A stretch of 64,000 nucleotides of DNA from Candidatus Liberibacter solanacearum CLso-ZC1 (GTDB lineage Bacteria; Pseudomonadota; Alphaproteobacteria; Rhizobiales; Rhizobiaceae). Below are positions 56,222-64,000 of the stretch, one piece after another. Numbering within the stretch: position 1 is the stretch's first letter; every line of letters starts with the position of its first letter. The stretch spans positions 744,001-808,000 of the forward strand of contig NC_014774.1 of the NCBI RefSeq assembly GCF_000183665.1. The letters run 5' to 3'. A program made the translations under genes and the position numbers. The notes under the pieces were generated by a model. It saw only the letters and a list, made by a program, of their open reading frames with translations, had not been told where the DNA came from and made no database searches.

Positions 56222-57427
56222 ATGGCAATCGGAATTGAAGATATTTCTTTCTACACTACTAATCAGTACCTTGATTTATCTGTTATAGCAGACAAACATT
56301 GCGTAGATATTGGAAAATTTTATCACGGTATTGGACAAGAACGAATGAGTGTCTTACATCCTGATGAAGATATTGTCACCATGGCGGCGGCGGCTGCCCT
56401 TCCTATCATTAAAAATCAAGATAAAGACTTAATCAGCACTCTCTTTTTTGCTACCGAAAGTAGCATTGATCAATCTAAATCTGCTGGTATATGGTTACAT
56501 AAACTTTTAGGTCTTCAATCTGCCTGTCGCGTTGTAGAGCTCAAACAAGCTTGTTATAGCGCGACTTGTGCTTTACATATGGCGTGTGCATTAGTAGCAA
56601 AAATTCCACAACGCAAAGTATTAATTATCGCCTCTGATGTAGCACGTTACGATCTCGGATCATCTGGAGAACCAACTCAAGGATGTGGCGCTGTTGCTAT
56701 TTTAGTTTCATCCCAAGCCTCTATTTTAGAAATTGAAGATACTACGGGCATTTATACAAGCGATTGTATGGATTTTTGGCGCCCTAATTATCGTAGTACG
56801 GCATTAGTTGACGGGAAATACTCTACAAAGATTTATTTGCAATCATTAAAAGCTGCATGGCAAGATTATCAGAAAAACAATGGTCACGATTTTAGTCAAT
56901 TTCAATATTTTTGCTATCATCAACCTTTTACACGCATGGCAGAAAAGGCTCATATTCATTTATCTAAAACCGTTGGAAAAAATATTTCTACTTCTGAAAT
57001 TGAAAAACACATTGGCAAAACGATGATTTATAATCGTCTCATTGGCAATAGTTATACCGCGTCTTTATACCTTTCTTTTATCTCTTTACTAGATCATAGT
57101 TCTCAAAACTTGGCAGGAAAACGAATAGGATTTTTCAGTTATGGCTCTGGTTGTATAGCAGAATTTTTTTCAGGGATTATACAAAAAGATTATCATAAAA
57201 AATCACATAAGGAACATCATCAAAACATTATCAATTCTCGTATTCCCATTACTTATCAGCTATATTACGATTTACATCAAGATATTGTTGTTTCTGCTGA
57301 AGGAGATTGTACAATACCTCATACAACAACAGGTCCATTTCGTTTAGCAACAATCAAAAACCATAAACGAATTTATGAAGAAACAAACTTTCAACAATTC
57401 CAAAGCCATCAGCATTGCTCCAGCTAA
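56222..57427 (+). CDS. mvaS: Hydroxymethylglutaryl-CoA synthase
   Basis: Condenses acetyl-CoA with acetoacetyl-CoA to HMG-CoA. The 401-residue thiolase-fold enzyme has the catalytic Cys in ELKQACYSATCALHMA, the Glu region DIVTMAAAAAL, and YHQPFTRMAEKAH with the catalytic His, then NRLIGNSYTASLYLS and FSYGSGCIAEFFSG. The gene follows fni by three bases, and its last 50 or so bases overlap the next kinase gene. Confidence 0.95.
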   Translation: MAIGIEDISFYTTNQYLDLSVIADKHCVDIGKFYHGIGQERMSVLHPDEDIVTMAAAAALPIIKNQDKDLISTLFFATESSIDQSKSAGIWLHKLLGLQSACRVVELKQACYSATCALHMACALVAKIPQRKVLIIASDVARYDLGSSGEPTQGCGAVAILVSSQASILEIEDTTGIYTSDCMDFWRPNYRSTALVDGKYSTKIYLQSLKAAWQDYQKNNGHDFSQFQYFCYHQPFTRMAEKAHIHLSKTVGKNISTSEIEKHIGKTMIYNRLIGNSYTASLYLSFISLLDHSSQNLAGKRIGFFSYGSGCIAEFFSGIIQKDYHKKSHKEHHQNIINSRIPITYQLYYDLHQDIVVSAEGDCTIPHTTTGPFRLATIKNHKRIYEETNFQQFQSHQHCSS

Positions 57428-58400
57428 GGTCATTTTAAGCGGCGAACACTCCACCTTATACGGAGCATCAGCGCTGGCTATGACAATTTCCCTTTATTTA
57501 AGGGTCTCACTCACAATCATTGAATCCCCCCTCATCCGCATTTTAAACCCAAAACCCATTGAATATTCTTTTGAAACATGTCGTTTGATTGCTCAAAAAA
57601 TAGATCAACGTTACAGTGATTATTTAGCAGGAAATATTCTAATAACATCTGTTCTAACCCAAATAGATGATCTTATTCTTTATATTTTTAATCGTCATAT
57701 TCGTGATATTCCTCATGGAATATCATTGGATCTTGATTCGAAAATCCCTATTGGAGGCGGTTTTGGCTCTTCTTCTGCCATTATTTCTGCGCTATCTCTC
57801 GCTTTGAGTGCCATAACAGGCAAAACATTACAAAAGAAAGAAAAACTTATTGACGAAACAAGTTATATTGAACGTCTTCAACATGGAAAATCTGGAATTA
57901 TTGATTCTACTGCAATTGTGACAGGGGGAATCGTGTATGTAAATCCTTCTCATACCATTAAACATGAAAATCTTCCCGGAGAATGGTGGGCTATTAATAC
58001 GGGAAAGCCAGAAAGTTCTACAGGAGAATGTGTTTCTTTTGTTGATCAATACTTTTCACACAGCAATATCTGGACCGAATTTAATGCTATTACGAATCAG
58101 ATGATGGACGGTGTTCAAAAACAAGACGAGGAAAAAGTTTATTCTTCCATACGCACAAATCAATCTCTTTTACAGGCTATAGGTGTTGTCCCTCAATCAG
58201 TAGCTCGATTTATTCGCTCCATTGAAAATAAAGGAGGATCGGCAAAAATTTCAGGAGCTGGAAGTGTTCGAGGAGAGCAAGCCGGACTTGTTCTAGTAGG
58301 AGGCTATAATCCACAAGAATTAGCAATTCTTTATGGTTATACATGTAATAAAATAAAAGGAGAAAAGAATGGGACAATGCTTGCAGAAAATTCGTGTTAA
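57375..58400 (+). CDS. GHMP kinase 1 of the mevalonate operon (mevalonate or phosphomevalonate kinase)
   Basis: A 341-residue GHMP-superfamily kinase: SIAPAKVILSGEHSTLYGA (motif 1), KIPIGGGFGSSSAIISAL (ATP loop, motif 2) and GGSAKISGAGSVRGEQAGLV (motif 3). The context requires one kinase for mevalonate and one for phosphomevalonate; sequence alone does not decide which this is. It overlaps mvaS by 53 bases and the next kinase by 32, so expression is tightly coupled. Confidence 0.85.
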   Translation: MKKQTFNNSKAISIAPAKVILSGEHSTLYGASALAMTISLYLRVSLTIIESPLIRILNPKPIEYSFETCRLIAQKIDQRYSDYLAGNILITSVLTQIDDLILYIFNRHIRDIPHGISLDLDSKIPIGGGFGSSSAIISALSLALSAITGKTLQKKEKLIDETSYIERLQHGKSGIIDSTAIVTGGIVYVNPSHTIKHENLPGEWWAINTGKPESSTGECVSFVDQYFSHSNIWTEFNAITNQMMDGVQKQDEEKVYSSIRTNQSLLQAIGVVPQSVARFIRSIENKGGSAKISGAGSVRGEQAGLVLVGGYNPQELAILYGYTCNKIKGEKNGTMLAENSC

Positions 58401-59352
58401 TGCGCCAGGCAGCATAGTCTTGATGGGAGAGCATGCTGTTCTCTATGGACAAGCAGCACTGGTGTTTGCTATAGACAAGAGAATTTCTCTGTGTTTGACA
58501 TTGCGTAAAGATCGTCTCATTAATATCAACTCATCATTGGGTCAGTATTGTGGTTCTCTTGATCTCCCTATGTCTCATCCTTCATTTTCTTTTATTATAA
58601 CGGCACTAGAGTATATTAAACCAGAATCTGGTTTTGACTTAGAGATAACTTCTGAGATTGATTGTCGATTGGGTCTTGGTTCTTCTGCTGCCATAACAGC
58701 ATCTATAACAGCCGCTTTATTAACACTTCAATATCAAAAAAAACCTCCAAAAGAAGAAATTTTCAAAAAAGCATACGATATTGTTTTGAAAACACAGGGA
58801 AAAGCTTCTGGCATAGATCTTGCTGCTTCTATCTATGGAGGCTTAATTTTTTATCGTATGTCAGAATTATCAGAGTACAGTATAGAACATGTCTCTTATA
58901 ATCTGCCTATTCATCTCGTCTATTCAGGATATAAAACGCCTACTTCTCAGGTTTTAAACAAAATATCTCAAGTAGAAATTGAATATCCTGCAATCAAAAA
59001 AATCAATCAAACAATTTATGCGCTTATGGGAGAATTAAGCGAAATATCTTTGCACGCTTTGCGTGATGGTAATATAAAATTATTAGCTCAAGCAATGAAT
59101 CGACAACAGGGATTATTAGAAACATTGGGAGTATCTGACCCAACACTCTCCGATATTGTTTGGAGACTAAGAGAACAATCTCTTGTTATGGCGGCTAAAA
59201 TTTCAGGATCAGGATTAGGAGACTGCGTTATTGCTCTTGGAGAATCCAGATCACAATTTCTTTTTTATCCGTCAATAGATTGTAGTATGCATTCAAAAGG
59301 AATATACATTGCCCCTATCACTTCGTCATATTCTACGCATTTATCTGGGTAA
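58369..59352 (+). CDS. GHMP kinase 2 of the mevalonate operon (mevalonate or phosphomevalonate kinase)
   Basis: A 327-residue GHMP kinase: VNAPGSIVLMGEHAVLYGQAA, EIDCRLGLGSSAAITASI, then TQGKASGIDLAASIYGGLIFY and MAAKISGSGLGDCVIALGE. The HAVLYGQ and GSGLGDC features recall mevalonate kinases of other bacteria with this operon type, so it may be the mevalonate kinase; the partner upstream would then act on phosphomevalonate. A strong ribosome site (AAGGAG) precedes the ATG. Confidence 0.85.
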   Translation: MGQCLQKIRVNAPGSIVLMGEHAVLYGQAALVFAIDKRISLCLTLRKDRLININSSLGQYCGSLDLPMSHPSFSFIITALEYIKPESGFDLEITSEIDCRLGLGSSAAITASITAALLTLQYQKKPPKEEIFKKAYDIVLKTQGKASGIDLAASIYGGLIFYRMSELSEYSIEHVSYNLPIHLVYSGYKTPTSQVLNKISQVEIEYPAIKKINQTIYALMGELSEISLHALRDGNIKLLAQAMNRQQGLLETLGVSDPTLSDIVWRLREQSLVMAAKISGSGLGDCVIALGESRSQFLFYPSIDCSMHSKGIYIAPITSSYSTHLSG

Positions 59353-60364
59353 ATGCAGCCCTCAAATCAACAAAAAAGGGAGCGCCTTTCTTCCTAGTAA
59401 TATTGCATTATGTAAATACTGGGGAAAGAGAGATGAAAAATTAAATCTTCCACTGAATAATTCTTTATCTTTAAGTCTTGGACGCCTCGGAACTTTAACC
59501 GAAATTACGGTTATCAATGCAAATGAGGATTGTATCATTCTTAATGGTCAAAAAGTCTCTCCGCAGAGTGATTTTTTTAAAAAAACCACTCAATTTTGCG
59601 ATCTTTTCCGTCAGTTTGAAAAAGTCTATTTTTTAATAGAAACCTTTAATAACATTCCAACAAAAGCAGGATTAGCCTCTTCCGCTTCTGGTTTTGCAGC
59701 ATTAACTTTAGCATTATTCCGACTTTATTCTCTTCCAGAACACATCGAAACGCTCTCACGTGTTGCACGCCTCGGATCAGGGAGCGCTTGCCGATCTTTC
59801 TATAGAGGATTTTGTGAATGGATATGCGGAACAGATCCAAATGGCATCGATAGTTTTGCTATCCCATTAAAGAATCAATGGCCTGATTTACGCATTGGAC
59901 TTTTAAATATTATCGAAACAGAAAAAAAGATAGGATCTCGTGAGGCAATGGAGATTACACGTCATAGTTCGCCTTTTTTTACACAATGGAATCAACAAAT
60001 TCCTGTAGATTTTGCGCATATTAAACAAGCAATTGTTGATCAAGATTTTATCAAACTTGGAGAAGTTTCTGAAAACAATGCCTTAAAAATGCACGCAACC
60101 ATGCTCACCGCTTCTCCTTCCATTTTATATTGGCAAGAAGAAACAATCAAAGGTATGCAAAGAGTATGGAATGCGCGCCAAAAATCTATTCCTATTTATT
60201 TTACTTTAGATGCAGGACCTAACTTAAAATTTCTATTCACACACGATAAAGAAGAAATAATAAGGGAAAATTTTCCCGAAATTATGGTGATCAATCCCCT
60301 TGATAGCCCTAACTTACAAAGTAATAAAGATGATTTTCAACTAGGCAACAGATACATTACTTAA
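59309..60364 (+). CDS. mvaD: Diphosphomevalonate decarboxylase
   Basis: Converts diphosphomevalonate to isopentenyl diphosphate, the last step. A 351-residue GHMP protein with PSNIALCKYWGKRDEKLNLP, NNSLSLSLGRLGTLTEI, PTKAGLASSASGFAALTLAL, RLGSGSACRSFYRGFCEW and TLDAGPNLKFL. The TTG at 59309 is chosen because AAGGA lies 7 bases upstream and the frame overlaps the previous gene by 44 bases like the other junctions. Confidence 0.9.
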   Translation: MPLSLRHILRIYLGKCSPQINKKGSAFLPSNIALCKYWGKRDEKLNLPLNNSLSLSLGRLGTLTEITVINANEDCIILNGQKVSPQSDFFKKTTQFCDLFRQFEKVYFLIETFNNIPTKAGLASSASGFAALTLALFRLYSLPEHIETLSRVARLGSGSACRSFYRGFCEWICGTDPNGIDSFAIPLKNQWPDLRIGLLNIIETEKKIGSREAMEITRHSSPFFTQWNQQIPVDFAHIKQAIVDQDFIKLGEVSENNALKMHATMLTASPSILYWQEETIKGMQRVWNARQKSIPIYFTLDAGPNLKFLFTHDKEEIIRENFPEIMVINPLDSPNLQSNKDDFQLGNRYIT

Positions 60365-60404
60365 AAGTCCTATGTATAAATTTTTATAGATTGTTGTCAA
60401 AATC

Positions 60405-61018
60405 CTAAAGTCTGGAATTTTTAATCAAAGAAGCAATAAAATCATTTGAAGAAGAATGAGGATATGATTTTTTAGGAAACTCATCTTGATCCATACTCCG
60501 CAAAGTATTTAAAAGAGAATCATTAGGAATACCGTCAACAGGAATATTACGAATTCTTTGAAAAAAATAAATTGCTTCGATAGTCTGGATATTTAAAACA
60601 CCATCGCAGAGACCGTAGTAAAAACCATATTGTCGTAATTTTTTTGTATTTTTTTTAATAGTTTTTTGTTTTTTTCTACTGAAGAAGAATCATGTAATAA
60701 GATTGTATCGTACCGATCGCCCATTCTTTTGACTTTAAAAGTCATACTTTTTTCTTGAAAAAAATCCTTTGAATTATGGTTAGACCCTAAAATAATGCGA
60801 TTCGATTGAGAATGACGTGTCGTAAAAATAGGAGAAGGATGTTTTCCTTTCTGATTCCATAAAGCATTGAACAATATCCATAGAAAAATAACAATGTATC
60901 CTATCATCATCAATACAAATGTAGGATGACGAGATATAATTTTTCCTAAAATCCAGATTATCTTTGAACATAAACTGAGAAAGCTGATTTCATATTTTTT
61001 TGCAAACATTTTTTTCAA
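60405..61018 (-). pseudogene. Membrane-anchored peptidoglycan-binding protein, frameshifted
   Basis: The ATG at 61018 opens a protein with one membrane helix (about residues 32-55) and a linker. In its normal frame it stops at 60593. If one base is restored in an A/T run at about 60639-60656, the frame continues as LRQYGFYYGLCDGVLNIQTI, EAIYFFQRIRNIPVDG and LLNTLRSMDQDE to 60405. This is a PG_binding_1 domain (Y..G..DG......I..FQ). So it is either a broken wall-binding protein or one with a sequencing error. Confidence 0.65.
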
Positions 61019-61367
61019 TTCCTATAATCATATCTTATATAGGCGATTGATTCATTCAACAAATTTATCATTAAAAACTTATTTGTAAAAAAATTGAATC
61101 AATGAATAAAATACTATAAAAAAAGTAAAGAGATATTTTAACCATATTTTCTATATTCAACAAACCTTTTCATATATTTCACACATCCTATGTTTTAAAT
61201 ACACCTATTTAAATCGAAAAATGTGACTTTTAATTAAAAATTAACCTTATTTTTACAAAAAAATTTTTTTATAATTAATTTTTTATTATTATATTAGGAT
61301 AATAGTTATATTTCAAAGTAATAATTATCTTTGGAAAGACATGAAATGCACAGGGTGGTAAATAAAG
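61019..61367. other. AT-rich divergent promoter region
   Basis: No gene seen. It lies between the divergent genes at 61018 (-) and 61368 (+), so it should hold both promoters; no clear consensus was identified. Confidence 0.3.
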
Positions 61368-61694
61368 ATGTTTTTTATTTTTAAAAAGGTTTTTTGGATA
61401 TCCCTATTCTTCATTGTCATCTCTAATCTATATCCAGAAAATTCATTAGAAAACACAAAACAAAATGCAGAGACCGAAATAAAAGACATTATTAGTCTTA
61501 CGAGTGGCACTATTAGTTACGCAAGTAATATTTGTAATGAAAAACCAGAATTATGTTCATTATGGGAAAAAAATTTTTATAATTTTAAAAAACATACCCT
61601 TAAAGGAGCAAAAATAACATATAAATTTGCAAAATCAATCCTCAAAAAAAATGAAGAAAAAAGTAGTGAATTCATTTCAAAACAGCAAAAATGA
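61368..61694 (+). CDS. Exported small protein, DUF5330-like
   Basis: A 108-residue protein with a signal peptide or anchor (FFIFKKVFWISLFFIVISNLY). A short helical region follows, with the pattern SYASNICNEKPELCSLWEKNF (two Cys, probably a disulfide) and TLKGAKITYKFAKSIL. This resembles the rhizobial DUF5330 layout (FC..NP.VC, GA...Y). Function is unknown; periplasmic. Confidence 0.55.
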   Translation: MFFIFKKVFWISLFFIVISNLYPENSLENTKQNAETEIKDIISLTSGTISYASNICNEKPELCSLWEKNFYNFKKHTLKGAKITYKFAKSILKKNEEKSSEFISKQQK

Positions 61695-61850
61695 TGTTTG
61701 GTATAAGGGTTGAAAAAGATTGATATATCTATGATAGTAATATACGATCATAGATATATATGAATATTATACGATAAAAACATTTTATGATGATGATATT
61801 GCTATTTTCATGTATTAAATCACTTGTTATACTTTGGATCTGAAAAAGAC

Positions 61851-62888
61851 ATGCAACACATTTCCTTATCCTTTCCGGATGATTGGCACCTTCATCTGCG
61901 CGATGGGGAAATATTAAAAATTATTATCAAGGATACTGTGCGGAATTTTAAACGGGCTCTTATTATGCCCAATACTAATCCCCCCATTATTACAACTTCT
62001 GATGTACGAGCTTATCGCCAGAGAATTTTAGACTCCCTGCCCTCACAATGTAATTTTTCCCCTTTAATGACTATATATCTGACAGAGACAACAGATCCAG
62101 ATGATGTGGAACAAGGATTTCATTCTGGCTTCATTCAAGCGGTAAAATTATATTTCGCTGGTAGTACAACAAATTCTCATCATGGTATACATAATATTGA
62201 TCGTGTAATGCCCGTACTTGAAAGAATGGAAAAAATAGGCATTCCCCTGTGTATTCATGGTGAAATACCCGATTCTAACATTGATATATTTGATCGAGAA
62301 TTAGCTTTTATAGATAGAATTTTAGAACCTCTACGTACAAAACTACCAAACTTAAAAATTATTCTTGAGCATATAACAACTTTAAATGGCGTTCAATACG
62401 TCGAAAACTCTTCTAATATTGCCGGATCTATTACTGTCCATCATCTCATTATCAATAGAAATGCAATATTTCATAATGGTCTTAATCCACATTATTACTG
62501 TCTTCCAGTCCCTAAACGAGAGGAACATCGCCTTGCTCTTCGTAAAGCAGCTGTTTCGGGTAATCCACGATTTTTTCTTGGTACTGATTCTGCCCCCCAT
62601 TTAGATTCTTTTAAAGAGTCATCGTCTGGCTGTGCTGGTATTTATACCGCAAAAAATGCTATTAACTGTCTTGCACATGTCTTTGAGGAAGAAAATAAGC
62701 TGGAAAACCTAGAAAGTTTTGTCAGTATCAATGGCGCAAAATGGTATGGCGTCTCAATCAATACAGAAAAAATATCCTTAGTACGACGCGAAAAACCCCT
62801 TGTTTTTGATAGAAAAATAACAACCTCAATGGGTTCTATTACGATTTTTGATCCAACATTTCCATTACATTGGGAAGTGGTTTATTAA
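61851..62888 (+). CDS. pyrC: Dihydroorotase
   Basis: Cyclises carbamoyl-aspartate to dihydroorotate in pyrimidine synthesis. A 345-residue class I-size E. coli PyrC type zinc enzyme: [10 protein letters not shown] (two metal His), [24 protein letters not shown] (carboxylated Lys), [11 protein letters not shown] (His), ILEHITT (His) and [11 protein letters not shown] (Asp). The ATG at 61851 matches the family start; an upstream frame from 61824 adds an unrelated leader. pyrE follows after 94 bases. Confidence 0.95.
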   Translation: MQHISLSFPDDWHLHLRDGEILKIIIKDTVRNFKRALIMPNTNPPIITTSDVRAYRQRILDSLPSQCNFSPLMTIYLTETTDPDDVEQGFHSGFIQAVKLYFAGSTTNSHHGIHNIDRVMPVLERMEKIGIPLCIHGEIPDSNIDIFDRELAFIDRILEPLRTKLPNLKIILEHITTLNGVQYVENSSNIAGSITVHHLIINRNAIFHNGLNPHYYCLPVPKREEHRLALRKAAVSGNPRFFLGTDSAPHLDSFKESSSGCAGIYTAKNAINCLAHVFEEENKLENLESFVSINGAKWYGVSINTEKISLVRREKPLVFDRKITTSMGSITIFDPTFPLHWEVVY

Positions 62889-62982
62889 AAAAGAATCAAA
62901 ATTAATTTAAAAATGATAGTTTTAAATTTATGCTACCTGAAACAACAAGCGATGTTTGATAATATCATAGAGGATTTTAATA

Positions 62983-63678
62983 GTGATTTTTAGCGATTTT
63001 CCAGAACCAAAATTTATGGCAGAATTAGTAGCCAAAATGCTCTTTGAAATTAAAGCTGTTAACTTCTCTCCGGAAAAACCCTATCGCCTCACTTCAGGAA
63101 TTGTTAGTCCTGTATATATTGATTGTCGAAAATTAATTTCTTTTGCACGCGTTAGATCAACGATTATGAATTTTGCTACAACAATCGTATTACGAAACAT
63201 AGGATTTGAATCCATTGATATTATCGCTGGTGGAGAGACAGCCGGCATCCCATTTGCAGCATTCTTAGCTGAACGTTTAAGTCTGCCCATGATTTATGTC
63301 AGGAAAAAAACAAAAAATCATGGCCGAAAATCTCAAATTGAAGGACATATTTTTAAAGGAGCTCGTATCCTGATTATAGAGGATTTGATTACTTTAGGAG
63401 GTTCAATGGTTGATTTTGTTCAGGTTATTCGCAAATCTGGTGGTGTCGTTAAAAACGGGATTGGATTATTTTTTTATGATATATTCCCTGATATTACTGT
63501 TCGCCTGCGCGAAAATGATATAAATCTTCACTATCTCGCTACCTGGAACGATATTATGAAAGTAGCAACAAACCTAAAAATATTTAATCAAGATATTTTG
63601 GATGAAGTACAATATTTTCTTGATAATCCAATGATATGGTCGGAAAAAAATGGTGGAATTGGAAAAATAGAAAAATAA
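62983..63678 (+). CDS. pyrE: Orotate phosphoribosyltransferase
   Basis: Adds ribose phosphate from PRPP to orotate. The 231 residues include YRLTSGIVSPVYIDCRKLIS, the GGETAGIPFAAFLA loop, the catalytic-loop Lys region YVRKKTKNHG and the PRPP motif ILIIEDLITLGGSMVDFV. GTG start with AGAGGA 8 bases upstream. Probably co-transcribed with pyrC. Confidence 0.95.
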   Translation: MIFSDFPEPKFMAELVAKMLFEIKAVNFSPEKPYRLTSGIVSPVYIDCRKLISFARVRSTIMNFATTIVLRNIGFESIDIIAGGETAGIPFAAFLAERLSLPMIYVRKKTKNHGRKSQIEGHIFKGARILIIEDLITLGGSMVDFVQVIRKSGGVVKNGIGLFFYDIFPDITVRLRENDINLHYLATWNDIMKVATNLKIFNQDILDEVQYFLDNPMIWSEKNGGIGKIEK

Positions 63679-63760
63679 ACATGATTCTCATATAATGGAA
63701 ATTATACCCAAAATCCTATGGTAAAAATAAAAAAACCTTTTCTCTTTTCAATGAAATACC

Positions 63761-63812
63761 CTACCTTTTCTATTATGAATATGATTTTTTATCACATCAT
63801 TAGAAAAGGTAG
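63761..63812. terminator. Inverted repeat between convergent genes
   Basis: A perfect 12-base inverted repeat (CTACCTTTTCTA at 63761-63772, TAGAAAAGGTAG at 63801-63812) with a 28-base loop lies between the stops of pyrE and the LysE-family gene, the expected place for a bidirectional terminator. There is no clear T-run. Confidence 0.45.
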
Positions 63813-63824
63813 TGGGTTAGTGCT

Positions 63825-64000
63825 TTAAATAGAAACAACAATCTTCCATGCAAGTAACATCAAAACAACCGAAGATATACGATTTTGTATCTTTACGAAA
63901 GAAGGTGAAGTGAAATATTGTCTCAAATAGCTACAAAGAATGGAGTAGAACAGAAGAACAATAGTATCAATACCTGCCATAGTGCATGATAAAATAAATG
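63825..64000 (-). CDS. LysE/RhtB-family exporter (C-terminal part)
   Basis: A frame entering from the right edge and stopping at 63825. The 58 visible codons have a hydrophobic helix (AGIDTIVLLFYSILCSYLR) and the family-like close KIQNRISSVVLMLLAWKIVV. LysE/RhtB proteins export amino acids such as homoserine or lysine. The start lies outside the window. Confidence 0.6.
   Translation of the reverse strand, partial: FILSCTMAGIDTIVLLFYSILCSYLRQYFTSPSFVKIQNRISSVVLMLLAWKIVVSI

Overview
The window looks like a chromosome segment of a 'Candidatus Liberibacter' species (Alphaproteobacteria, Rhizobiales), most likely Ca. L. asiaticus. The DNA is very AT-rich, the genome is reduced, and housekeeping genes follow rhizobial order (thyA-folA-hflK-hflC). 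Other supports are a circularly permuted alpha-type tmRNA beside sspB, a DUF1217 protein, two TadG-like von Willebrand proteins, and a complete bacterial mevalonate pathway operon. The species call is inference from gene content; no database was searched.

Layout. (1) 1-9505: an integrated Microviridae-like single-stranded DNA phage. A fairly complete unit (1 to about 6460) carries a major capsid protein on the + strand and, convergent to it on the - strand, a 746-residue protein, a tiny membrane protein and an HUH replication initiator. It is followed by two collapsed, mosaic remnants (about 6480-9505). A control region with hairpins occurs three times. A small lipoprotein gene survives in a remnant but is deleted from the fuller copy. 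(2) 9.6-14.6 kb: host genes (GapR family, GGDEF cyclase, outer membrane protein, rnhB, a frameshifted ung, hemF). (3) 14.8-24.1 kb: a decayed integrase, pgm, two vWA/TadG-like proteins around three tandem small lipoproteins, and an inverted decayed copy of one of these. (4) 24.5-32.5 kb: ispA, amino-acid ABC transporter parts, glycosyltransferase, TauE/SafE exporter, acyl-CoA thioesterase, uvrB. (5) 32.6-34.9 kb: a six-unit DUF1217 protein. (6) 34.9-40.1 kb: a decayed prophage island abutting tRNA-Ser(UGA). It contains a broken DUF4065 (Panacea) gene, an XRE repressor, an IS200/IS605-family remnant, frameshifted phage genes, a beta-helix repeat pseudogene, an 11-residue-repeat coiled-coil protein, a broken P4-type primase and an integrase pseudogene. 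(7) 40.4-53.3 kb: miaA/serB, a lysozyme, hflC/hflK/folA/thyA, tmRNA, sspB, an AsmA-like protein, an OmpA-like lipoprotein, a UvrD-family helicase and RNase P RNA. (8) 53.5-64 kb: a YdjM-like membrane protein, the mevalonate operon, a frameshifted peptidoglycan-binding protein, a DUF5330-like protein, pyrC, pyrE and the end of a LysE-family exporter.

How it works together. The mevalonate operon makes isopentenyl diphosphate, which ispA would extend to farnesyl diphosphate. thyA/folA and pyrC/pyrE serve nucleotide synthesis. tmRNA and SspB form a trans-translation plus tagged-protein delivery pair. Several host genes (ung and the peptidoglycan-binding protein) and many island genes are broken at single-base steps, often in A/T runs, which fits ongoing reductive decay or, in places, sequencing error.
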